Of a stretch of 49,264 nucleotides of DNA, positions 36,615 to 44,477 are shown one piece after another. The notes beneath the pieces were generated by a model, which did no database searches, was not told where the DNA came from, and saw only the letters and a program-made list of their open reading frames with translations. Numbering within the stretch: the stretch's first letter is position 1; every line of letters starts with the position of its first letter. A program made the position numbers and the translations under genes. Source of the DNA: Acidobacteriota bacterium (GTDB lineage: Bacteria > Acidobacteriota > Terriglobia > Terriglobales > Acidobacteriaceae); NCBI GenBank assembly GCA_025359885.1, contig JANYDG010000004.1:1-49264 (forward strand). The letters are read 5' to 3'.

Positions 36615-37844
36615 TCAGCCCAGCGTAAGTCGCGGCTCCGCTTCCAGCCCCATGCTGGCAAACTCCCCGGCCAGAAATCGTGGCCACGCCGCCGCCGCGA
36701 TCATCGCCGCATTGTCTGTAGAGAGCGCCAGTGCAGGAAACGCCACCGGCAGTCCCCGTTCCGCCGCCTCTGCCGTAAACCGCACCCTCAGCTCGCGATT
36801 GGCTGCCACGCCGCCAGTCACCAGCACGCTCGCCGCGCCCACCGCCTGAGCCGCGGCAAAGGTCTTGCGCAGCAGGTCACCCACCACCGCATGCTGAAAG
36901 CTGGCAATCAAATCAAGCGTCTGTTGGTCGCACAGCGCCCGCGCCTCCCGCCACGTCGGAGTTTGTCCAGAAGCCTCGATCGCCGCCAGTGCCATCTGCC
37001 GCGCCTCGCAGCTTGCCCGCAGTCCATGCACCTCCACATACCGCAGTACCGCTGTCTTGATTCCCGAAAACGAAAACAGAAAATGCCGGTCCAGATCGGC
37101 GATGGGGGCGATCCGAGCGCCCTTGGTCCGGGGAATCTGGCCTTTCCCCTCGAGATGCGCCTTGTTCTTGATCTGCGCAAAGCCAAATGGCACCGCCTTT
37201 GGATTGCCAAACTGCGCCAACTGGTCAATCCACGGCCCACCCGGATACCCCAGACCGAGCAGCTTTGCCACCTTGTCAAAGGCCTCCCCGGCTGCATCGT
37301 CGAGAGTCCGCCCGACCAGCTCGTACCGCCAGACGCCGGCCAAAGGTCGCGCCAGAAACAAATGCGTATGCCCACCGGAAACCACGAGCGCCAGCGCCGG
37401 CATCGGCAGCGGCAGCGACTCATCTGCTTCCGAAGGGCTGATTCCTGACGCCTGGTGCCCGTTCCCTGCCTTCAAGAGCACCGCGTGGATATGCCCCTCG
37501 AGATGATTGACGGCGATGAGCGGCTTGTTGAGCGCAAAGGCCAGCGCCTTGGCATAGGTAATCCCCACCAGCAGCGCCCCAGCGAGACCAGGACCGCAGG
37601 TGACCGCAATTGCATCGAGATCGGTCAGCGAGCAACCTGCCTCGGCCAGGGCTGCGCGGGTAATCGGCACAATATTGCGCAGATGCTCCCGGCTCGCCAG
37701 CTCCGGAACCACCCCACCATAAATCGCATGGGTCGCAATCTGCGAAGCGACAACCGAGGAGCGTGTCCTATCTCCCCGCTCCACCACGGCTGCCGCCGTC
37801 TCATCGCACGACGACTCTATCCCCAGAATCAGTCCACTGCCCAT
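36615..37844 (-). CDS. tsaD: tRNA threonylcarbamoyladenosine transferase TsaD
   Basis: TsaD attaches the threonylcarbamoyl group to A37 of ANN-decoding tRNAs with TsaB and TsaE. The protein shows LILGIESSCDETAAAVV, the metal motif HLEGHIHAV, LVVSGGHTHLFLA, DDAAGEAFDKVAKLLGLGYP and LVTGGVAANRELR. At 409 residues it exceeds the usual 340: extra residues are seen after the metal motif (LKAGNGHQASGISPSEADES) and before FLFSFSGIKTAV. Such insertions are tolerated at surface loops. It is transcribed leftward and followed by cysS. Confidence 0.96.
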   Translation of the reverse strand: MGSGLILGIESSCDETAAAVVERGDRTRSSVVASQIATHAIYGGVVPELASREHLRNIVPITRAALAEAGCSLTDLDAIAVTCGPGLAGALLVGITYAKALAFALNKPLIAVNHLEGHIHAVLLKAGNGHQASGISPSEADESLPLPMPALALVVSGGHTHLFLARPLAGVWRYELVGRTLDDAAGEAFDKVAKLLGLGYPGGPWIDQLAQFGNPKAVPFGFAQIKNKAHLEGKGQIPRTKGARIAPIADLDRHFLFSFSGIKTAVLRYVEVHGLRASCEARQMALAAIEASGQTPTWREARALCDQQTLDLIASFQHAVVGDLLRKTFAAAQAVGAASVLVTGGVAANRELRVRFTAEAAERGLPVAFPALALSTDNAAMIAAAAWPRFLAGEFASMGLEAEPRLTLG

Positions 37845-37879
37845 AAGCTTCCAGTCTACCTGGGCTACTTCTCCGAGGT

Positions 37880-38035
37880 CTAAAACACGCCTAACAGATA
37901 CGCGATCAAAACGATCAGCAGAATCGTGCCCAGCCCGATGCCCATACCGCCGCCATACCCAAAACGGCTATGCCCGTAGTACCCGCCGCCGCCGCCCAAA
38001 ACCAGGATCAACACAATCACCAACACGATCATCAT
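37880..38035 (-). CDS. DUF3309-like two-helix small membrane protein
   Basis: From the ATG at 38033-38035, preceded by AGAGG nine bases upstream, the 51-residue product is MMIVLVIVLILVLGGGGGYY, then GHSRFGYGGGMGIGLG, then TILLIVLIAYLLGVF. It resembles small DUF3309 proteins with two hydrophobic segments joined by a glycine-rich loop. Function is unknown; related proteins are often stress-associated, but that is not shown here. It lies immediately upstream of tsaD on the same strand. Confidence 0.65.
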   Translation of the reverse strand: MMIVLVIVLILVLGGGGGYYGHSRFGYGGGMGIGLGTILLIVLIAYLLGVF

Positions 38036-38193
38036 TGAATTTGTCCTCTCACTGCCCCTCAAACACTAGCTTTTGAAGCCGATGAAGGCTGAGCAACCTT
38101 GGTCATTGGCATGGATTTATCCGCAACGGGTCCTCCTCGCGAGGGGATCATGGATTGCCCCAAGGAATAGTCCCTGTATGGAGAAAAGGGGCT

Positions 38194-38661
38194 GTGAACA
38201 TTGAAATCATGGTCACCGACGAGTTCGGGGTGTGGTGGGATGAACTCGGGCTGGAAGAACAAGAGAGCATCGGTGTTGTCGTCGAGCTGCTGGGCGAACT
38301 CGGGGTGAGGCTTGGATTCCCGCATCATTCGAGCTTCGAAGGAACCAAAAAGTTGAGTGAATTGCGCATCCAACGTCAAGGCGAACCGTACCGCGTTCTC
38401 TATGCCTTTGATCCAGCCAGAAACGCGGTTCTGCTTCCGGGTGGCAACAAGACCGGGAAGGACCGTTGGTACGAACAGCATGTCCCACGAGTCTTGAATG
38501 TCAGACTGAGATCGAGCGCCACGAAGAGCAGCTCATCCGAGAGATGCCGCTGGATCATCTCCGCGCGGCCTGCCAGCTTTCCCAGACCAACCTCGCCCAG
38601 GTTCCTGGCGTCAATGAGAGCGCAGTTTCGAAACTCGAAAAGCGCACCGACATGTACCTGA
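38194..38661 (+). pseudogene. HigB/Gp49-type toxin with shifted tail
   Basis: From GTG 38194 the frame reads VNIEIMVTDEFGVWWDELGL, GVRLGFPHHSSFEGTKKLSE, LRIQRQGEPYRVLYAFDPAR and GGNKTGKDRWYEQHVPRV, the RelE-superfamily toxin core of the phage-derived Gp49-like family. Intact members end about 15-20 residues after DRWYE. Here the frame instead runs on for some 55 residues through the antitoxin sequence in the wrong frame (RSSATKSSSSERCRW). The best explanation is a deletion that removed the toxin end, the spacer and the antitoxin start. The catalytic core is complete, so partial activity cannot be excluded. Confidence 0.68.
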
Positions 38662-38765
38662 GCACCCTCCGCAGCTACATTCACGCCATGGGTGGCCGAC
38701 TCGAAATCCAAGCCTTCTTTCCTGAAGGCAGCGTTCGCATCGACTTTTTCTCTGAAAAGGGCTAA
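38466..38765 (+). pseudogene. XRE-type antitoxin remnant overlapping the toxin
   Basis: The frame carries EEQLIREMPLDHLRAACQLS, QTNLAQVPGVNESAVSKLEK, RTDMYLSTLRSYIHAMGGRL and FPEGSVRIDFF, the HigA-type helix-turn-helix antitoxin. Its first TTG lies deep inside the toxin gene (38466), and the residues before about CQTEIERHEE are out-of-frame toxin sequence. The proper N-terminus of some 15 residues and its ribosome site are missing. Expression would need the TTG or an internal ATG at 38543. Confidence 0.65.
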
Positions 38766-38845
38766 CTGCCCGGGAAGTCACTTCTCGCGAAAGAGCTGAC
38801 GCTCACCAAATAGACCCTCACTGCCGTAACCTGAAGGCAGCCGTC

Positions 38846-40270
38846 ATGCTCCCCGCCAGCCCCCAGTTCGCCGCCGCGCTTGGCATTCTTCGCCGACTGC
38901 AGGAGTGTGGCTACCAGGCCTATCGTGCCGGGGGCTGCGTCCGCGACCTGCTGCTCGGCCGCGAGCCGAAAGACTACGACGTTGCCACCTCCGCTACCCC
39001 CGACATTGTCCTCGATCTTTTCTCGCGCACCTTTGCTGTCGGCGCGCACTTTGGCGTCGTGCTGGTTTCTGAGGAAGTGGACGGCCAGCCCACCATCACC
39101 GAGGTCGCGACCTTCCGCTCAGACGGCGCCTACTCCGACGGCCGCCACCCCGATCAGGTCCGCTACACCCTGAGCGCTGAAGAGGACGTTCAGCGTCGCG
39201 ACTTCACCATCAACGGCTTGCTTCTCGACGTACCCAACCCTCCGGGTGCCCCAGATCTCGCGGCTGGGACCTGGGAGATCGCAACTCTGCGTGATTCCGT
39301 AATTGACCACGTCGGAGGCCTCGCCGACCTGCGGGCAGGCATTGTTCGCGCCATCGGTTCGCCGGTGCGTCGTTTTGAAGAGGACCACCTGCGCATGCTG
39401 CGGTCCGTTCGATTTGCCGCGCGCTTCGACTTTGAAATTCATCCCGACACGGCCACCGCCCTACGCGCCCTCGCACCAAAGATTCAGGCAGTCAGCCGTG
39501 AGCGCCTTCGCGATGAGCTCACGAGGATGCTCACCGAGGGTCAGGCTCGCCGCGCTTTTGAACTCCTCGATGAGACAGGTCTGCTCGCCCAGGTATTCCC
39601 TGAAGTTGCAGAGCTCAAAGGCATTGGGCAGCCACCGCAGTATCATCCCGAGGGCGACGTCTGGACGCACACCCTGCTGCTGCTCAGCCAGCTCGCGCCC
39701 GGCTGCTCGATGACCCTGGCATGGGGCGCACTGCTGCACGACATTGGCAAGCCAGCAACCTACCAGGCACCATCCAGCCCTGACGATCGCATCCGGTTCA
39801 ATGGCCATGTCGAGGTCGGCGTGGCAATTGGAGCGGAAATCTGCCGCCGCCTGCGCTTTTCTGGCGATGAATCCAGCCAGATCCTGGCGCTCATTCAAAA
39901 CCACATGCGATTTGCCGACACGCCGCGCATGAAAACCTCCACGCTCAAGCGTTTTTTCAGGCTCGATCGCTTCGAAGAGCACCTTGCCCTGCACAAGATG
40001 GATTGCATGGCCTCAAGCGGCAACCTCGACTACTACGAATACGCACGCTCACGCTACGAAACGATGCCGCCCGACGAGGTGAGGCCGGTGCCGCTGATCA
40101 CCGGCCGGGAACTGATCGCACTGGGCTACCGCCCCGGAGCAACCTTCAAATCGATGCTCCACGCCGCCGAAGAGGCCCAGCTCGAAGGCTCAATTCACAC
40201 GCCGGAAGAGGCGCTGGCTCTTATCCGCGCCCAGTTTCCACCGCCTGCCGAAAAGGCGGCCAGCGCATGA
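38846..40270 (+). CDS. CCA-adding enzyme / poly(A) polymerase with HD domain
   Basis: The protein belongs to the class II nucleotidyltransferases that add CCA to tRNA or poly(A) to RNA. The head domain has YRAGGCVRDLLLGREPKDYD with the metal-binding DYD, followed by RRDFTINGLLLD and RRFEEDHLRMLRSVRFAARF. A C-terminal HD phosphohydrolase domain shows HTLLLLSQ and WGALLHDIGKPATY. Its 474 residues fit the HD-containing group. The window's tRNA gene encodes CCA, so repair or polyadenylation is possible. GAAGG lies eight bases before the ATG. It overlaps the next gene by four bases. Confidence 0.9.
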   Translation: MLPASPQFAAALGILRRLQECGYQAYRAGGCVRDLLLGREPKDYDVATSATPDIVLDLFSRTFAVGAHFGVVLVSEEVDGQPTITEVATFRSDGAYSDGRHPDQVRYTLSAEEDVQRRDFTINGLLLDVPNPPGAPDLAAGTWEIATLRDSVIDHVGGLADLRAGIVRAIGSPVRRFEEDHLRMLRSVRFAARFDFEIHPDTATALRALAPKIQAVSRERLRDELTRMLTEGQARRAFELLDETGLLAQVFPEVAELKGIGQPPQYHPEGDVWTHTLLLLSQLAPGCSMTLAWGALLHDIGKPATYQAPSSPDDRIRFNGHVEVGVAIGAEICRRLRFSGDESSQILALIQNHMRFADTPRMKTSTLKRFFRLDRFEEHLALHKMDCMASSGNLDYYEYARSRYETMPPDEVRPVPLITGRELIALGYRPGATFKSMLHAAEEAQLEGSIHTPEEALALIRAQFPPPAEKAASA

Positions 40271-41439
40271 AGGAAGTTCAGAAGTTTGACGTGATCGTTC
40301 TTGGTGCAGGAGCAGCTGGCCTGATGTGCGCCGCCACCGCCGGGCAGCGAGGCCGCCGTGTTGCGCTGCTCGACCACGGCCCACTGCCGGGGCGCAAGAT
40401 CCTCATTTCAGGGGGAGGCCGCTGCAACTTCACCAACCTGCACTGTGCACCTGACCGCTTCATCTCGGTCAACCCGCACTTCGCCAAATCTTCGCTCTCA
40501 CTCTACACCCAGCAGCACTTCATCGAACTCGTCCGAAAATACAACATCCCCTTTCACGAGAAGACTTTAGGCCAACTCTTCTGCGACCACTCCGCCCATG
40601 CAATTCTGAATTTGCTGCTTGCCGAATGCGAGAAAGGAAAAGTCGAGCACATCTACGACACGCACAGCATTCAGATCGAAAAAGACCCAGGCGGCTTCCG
40701 GATTCATTGCGCAAAAGGTCGGTATATTGCTGATTCCATGGTGGTTGCGACAGGCGGACTGTCGATTCCAAAGCTCGGCGCGACCGGGTTTGGCTACGAC
40801 CTGGCGCGCCAGTTTGGCCTCAAAATCGTCGAGCCGCGACCAGCGCTCGTGCCGCTGCTGCTCGGCGGCAAAGAATCAAACTGGACCGAGCTCGCCGGGG
40901 TTTCAACACTGGTCCGCGCCGGAACTCCAGGCACAAAAACCAGTTTCGTAGAAAAGCTGCTCGTCACGCATCGCGGCTTGAGCGGGCCGGCAGTTTTGCA
41001 AATCTCAAGCTACTGGCTGCCTGGCCAGCCGATTGAACTCGACCTGGCTCCGGAAGCGGAAATTCTCAGGACAGTGTTGGAGGGCCGACGCGACGGCGCA
41101 GCTTTGCTGAAGGCGATGCGCGAGCATTTTCCGCAGCGGTTGGCGGAACATTTGTGCAAAGTGGCCGCGCCGGCGCGCTGGACCAACGCGGCGATTGAAG
41201 CTTGCGAACAAGCGCTGCATCACTTTCCGCTGCATCCGACCGGAACGGAAGGGTATTTGAAAGCCGAGGTGACTGCAGGCGGGGTGGATACGGCGGACCT
41301 GCAGGCTCGGACGATGGAGGCGCGGAAAGTCTCTGGACTGTTTTTTATTGGCGAAGTGGTGGATGTTACGGGACACCTGGGGGGGTTCAATTTTCAGTGG
41401 GCCTGGGCATCGGCGGTGGCGGCGGGGAGGGCGGTGTGA
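40267..41439 (+). CDS. YhiN/HI0933-type flavoprotein
   Basis: The 390-residue product is an FAD-dependent protein of the HI0933 family. It starts with the dinucleotide-binding fold FDVIVLGAGAAGLMCAATAG, then PGRKILISGGGRCNFTN, DSMVVATGGLSIPKLGATGF and the C-terminal LFFIGEVVDVTGHLGGFNFQ plus WAWASAVAAGRAV. Members are annotated as aminoacetone oxidases or as unknown; the substrate is not known. Its ATG overlaps the preceding stop (ATGA), which implies coupled translation with the nucleotidyltransferase. A perfect 18-bp palindrome follows the stop directly. Confidence 0.9.
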   Translation: MKEVQKFDVIVLGAGAAGLMCAATAGQRGRRVALLDHGPLPGRKILISGGGRCNFTNLHCAPDRFISVNPHFAKSSLSLYTQQHFIELVRKYNIPFHEKTLGQLFCDHSAHAILNLLLAECEKGKVEHIYDTHSIQIEKDPGGFRIHCAKGRYIADSMVVATGGLSIPKLGATGFGYDLARQFGLKIVEPRPALVPLLLGGKESNWTELAGVSTLVRAGTPGTKTSFVEKLLVTHRGLSGPAVLQISSYWLPGQPIELDLAPEAEILRTVLEGRRDGAALLKAMREHFPQRLAEHLCKVAAPARWTNAAIEACEQALHHFPLHPTGTEGYLKAEVTAGGVDTADLQARTMEARKVSGLFFIGEVVDVTGHLGGFNFQWAWASAVAAGRAV

Positions 41440-41440
41440 A

Positions 41441-41458
41441 ATGTCACACGTGTGACAT
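41441..41458. promoter_or_regulatory. Perfect 18-bp palindrome ATGTCACACGTGTGACAT
   Basis: The palindrome begins one base after the flavoprotein stop codon. It has no loop and no T-run, so it looks like a dimeric regulator site rather than a terminator. Possible targets are genes reading away from it, but the next gene on the right is convergent. Confidence 0.5.
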
Positions 41459-41617
41459 CGATCAGCGAATGGGAATGGACCGGTTGAGGAATGTTGTAAG
41501 TAGCTTATTTTTCTGTGCTTTACAATTGCCGATTTTTAAGGCGATTTGTGCCTTGTCCCAGCGAACGGTAAAAATGACCATTTTGCCGGTGGCGATGTTC
41601 CACGCTCAACTCTCACC

Positions 41618-42406
41618 TCAGTTCTGAGACGGGCCAGTTGGAGGCTTTGGCTGCGGTGCGGGTGGCGCGGTGTGCGGGCGGGCTGGAGGGAGCAGTTTAA
41701 AGCCTTGCCGAACGAGTGCAAAGCCTTCGTCAGTCCACTCGGCCTGCACGAGCTCATTTTCGGGGTTGGAGAAGATTTCCACTCCGCCGCCGTCGAAACT
41801 CACCGTCAGGTGATGCACGGTGATTGGCTTGCCGTCGAGCGCGCCGTGCTCGTCTGCGTTGGTCGTGATTTTGAGGGGCAGGACTGATCCTGTCTGCTTG
41901 GGGATGACGGCCCAAAGGTCGCGATTGTTGGATGCCGCGCCGAGGTTCAACAGAACCTGCAGAGCACCTGGGTCAAAGTCCGGCCAGAGGATTGAGTTGG
42001 GATGCACCGCGAGTGGGGTTTCTGAGCCCTTGCCATTGCCGCTCATTTTGATCTGCAGGGTCTGGTTGCGCTGCTCGGCGGTCACGGTGGCAGCGGTTCC
42101 ATTGACCAGCCCGCTTAGATTGACGGCCACAAGATGAAAGCTGCCATCGAGAGTCTGGGTCGCATTGAAGCTGTAGTTCAGATCTGTCATGGCAATTTTG
42201 GCGCTTGAGGAGACGCGAAAACCTTGAGCTGTCGAACTTACCCGCAGGGAGGCATCGCCGACACTCTTGCCGTTCTGGCTGATCGAGTAGGTCTGAGCGT
42301 GAGCTCCAGCGGCGAGGCTGGACGCGATGAGGCCTGCGGCAATGAGCCCGGCGGTGACCATCAACATGGCCCGACCAATCTGGTTGATGCGTTTGTGGAC
42401 ACACAT
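41618..42406 (-). CDS. Secreted protein of unknown function
   Basis: AGGAGC stands before the ATG at 42404-42406. The 262-residue protein has a signal peptide (GRAMLMVTAGLIAAGLIASS followed by LAAGAHA, probable cleavage before QTYSIS). The mature part is rich in beta-strand-like stretches (SVGDASLRVSSTAQGFRVSS, NYSFNATQTLDGSFHLVAVN) and ends in a proline-rich tail (PPARPHTAPPAPQPKPPTGP). It resembles outer-surface or periplasmic proteins of the DUF3108 or DUF6134 kind but I cannot name a family. It converges with the flavoprotein gene. Confidence 0.75.
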   Translation of the reverse strand: MCVHKRINQIGRAMLMVTAGLIAAGLIASSLAAGAHAQTYSISQNGKSVGDASLRVSSTAQGFRVSSSAKIAMTDLNYSFNATQTLDGSFHLVAVNLSGLVNGTAATVTAEQRNQTLQIKMSGNGKGSETPLAVHPNSILWPDFDPGALQVLLNLGAASNNRDLWAVIPKQTGSVLPLKITTNADEHGALDGKPITVHHLTVSFDGGGVEIFSNPENELVQAEWTDEGFALVRQGFKLLPPARPHTAPPAPQPKPPTGPSQN

Positions 42407-42645
42407 GGGCGATTGCTCCTGTTTGGTTTGACCCATTTTCAGGGAAAGAGTTGCGAGGGTGAGTGTGACGTGTGAAAGACAAAAAACCGCAAAAATCGAC
42501 ACATTCGTGCAGTTTTGATTGTTTCCAGTGGTCTTTTTCTGGGTCGGATCCGTGTTTGGTGTCATCGGGGTCATCCTCAATTGGAAACGGAAACGATCCA
42601 ACTGACCGACACGCCCAGGAGAATTCTTCTGGCGAAGATTTGCCG

Positions 42646-42684
42646 TTGACGATTGTTTCCGGGTGAGGCTAGTATGCGACGCCT
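42646..42684 (+). promoter_or_regulatory. Promoter of the CBS-domain gene, possibly leaderless
   Basis: TTGACG (42646-42651) and TAGTAT (42670-42675) are 18 bases apart. The usual start would be near 42682, only about three bases before the ATG at 42685, and no Shine-Dalgarno is visible between them. Confidence 0.55.
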
Positions 42685-43143
42685 ATGGAATTTACAGGCA
42701 AGGTCGGCTCGTTGATTGGCAAGAAGGGGGTCCAGGTCTGGTCACTTGGACCTGAGGCAACCGTGTACGACGCTATCGCCGCGATGGCAGAGAAGCAGGT
42801 TGGCGCGCTGCCGGTGATGGAGGGCGGCAGGCTGCTAGGGATTGTTTCGGAGCGGGATTATGCGCGGAAGGTGATCTTGCAGGGCCGGTCGTCGAAGGAG
42901 ACGCTGGTGACAGAGATCATGAGTTCGCCTGTCGTAACGGTGACGCCGACGCACACGGTTGGCGAGTGCATGCAGATTGTGACCGAGAAACGGATTCGAC
43001 ACCTGCCGGTGGTTGAATCGGGACCAGGCGGCGAGCGGGTGGTGGGGATGGTTTCGATCGGTGACCTGGTGAACTTTGTCATGCAGGAGCAGCGGGAGAC
43101 GATTCAGCATTTGGAAGCTTACATTTCGGGGAATGCCGGGTAG
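42685..43143 (+). CDS. Two-CBS-domain protein
   Basis: The 152-residue protein consists of a pair of CBS motifs: TVYDAIAAMAEKQVGALPVM with GRLLGIVSERDYARKV, and HTVGECMQIVTEKRIRHLPV with RVVGMVSIGDLVNFVM. Such stand-alone pairs bind adenine nucleotides or SAM and report energy state to a partner. No partner gene is adjacent. The gene is transcribed alone from a promoter very near its ATG and is followed by a short hairpin with a T-run. Confidence 0.9.
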   Translation: MEFTGKVGSLIGKKGVQVWSLGPEATVYDAIAAMAEKQVGALPVMEGGRLLGIVSERDYARKVILQGRSSKETLVTEIMSSPVVTVTPTHTVGECMQIVTEKRIRHLPVVESGPGGERVVGMVSIGDLVNFVMQEQRETIQHLEAYISGNAG

Positions 43144-43265
43144 GGGCGGAGAGACAGCTCGAGGCAATCGAGGATCTTCGGAGTTCTTTTTGGACGATTC
43201 AAGAGGCTTGCTGAACGGAGAGCGGAAAATCCGGGGAGGGCCTTTGAGCTGGGGGACGCCTGGCA

Positions 43266-43287
43266 GGGGCTGAAGCCCGATTTTTTT
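43266..43287 (+). terminator. Weak intrinsic terminator after the CBS gene
   Basis: GGGC-TGAA-GCCC is followed by GA and seven T. The stem is only four to five pairs, so it is a weak candidate. Confidence 0.4.
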
Positions 43288-43383
43288 ATTTTGAATATTT
43301 TTGGCCCGGCTGAAGCCGTGCCCTTATTGCAAAGCGGACTCGTTTGGATTGACGAGATGAAGCGACAACGGCTTAACAATATT

Positions 43384-43422
43384 TGTGATTCCCCTGTCTC
43401 AGAATCGAGACAGGGGGCACCC
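43384..43422. repeat. Interspersed palindromic element, second copy
   Basis: CCCCTGTCTC and GAGACAGGGG pair perfectly around AGAATC, then GCACCC follows. The 39-base stretch aligns with 1249-1287 at all but seven positions, which shows a dispersed family. Confidence 0.75.
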
Positions 43423-43461
43423 GAATTTCTGGGGGGGTGAGGGGAAAAGCAACAGCAAAGT

Positions 43462-43496
43462 CACGAACAAGGCCCCGTTCTGAGGCGAACGGGGCC
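43462..43496 (-). terminator. Rho-independent terminator of the sod gene
   Basis: GGCCCCGTTC and GAACGGGGCC (43471-43480, 43487-43496) pair without mismatch. In the minus direction TTGTTCG follows. It lies about 30 bases beyond the sod stop. Confidence 0.8.
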
Positions 43497-43525
43497 CTGG
43501 TTGGGTGGTAGGACGAGTTGGCGTC

Positions 43526-44149
<624 letters not shown>

Positions 44150-44477
44150 TGGGGTCTGTCTCCTCCACTTGGATTGTACTGGTACGGTTCAGTTCGATGC
44201 CTCCAGACAGAGGCAGACGGGTTGATGAGCGAGAGGGAATGGGCTTTGTCATTCCCGGCATTGCATTACAAAACAAAGTCTTTGCCGATTCTGTTTCAGA
44301 TTCGGGCACAAAGGTGCTATTCGATAGATGCACCAATTCCCCTGAAGGGTACTCGCAAAATCGAGGTAACCTTTGTCAACCGTCTCTCATCAGACTTAAA
44401 ACATTGGCGAAACTGCCGCTCTGTTAGACAATCAGGCAGAGACGCAGGCGAACACGAAGTAACCGTGAGGACTCGAC
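44150..44477. other. Divergent region between sod and the glucoamylase-like gene
   Basis: About 330 bases with the sod ribosome site at its left end. A small stem (GCCTCCAGACAGAGGC near 44200) is visible. I see no gene and no convincing promoter boxes. Confidence 0.45.

Larger units (their letters stand above)
43144..43525. other. Repeat-rich region between the CBS and sod genes
   Basis: It holds two TGAA-loop stems (GGGCTGAAGCCC near 43267 and GGCTGAAGCC near 43309), the 39-base palindrome at 43384, and the sod terminator at 43471. No gene is supported. Confidence 0.6.

Noticed and set aside
34800..37448. 882-codon open frame on the plus strand opposite cysS and tsaD
   Set aside because: The translation is Arg, Gln and Pro-rich with no domain and crosses two real genes and their spacer. 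It is a codon-bias shadow.
40003..40266. N-terminal extension of the flavoprotein into the nucleotidyltransferase gene
   Set aside because: The FAD fold begins right after ATG 40267, which overlaps the upstream stop in a typical ATGA junction.
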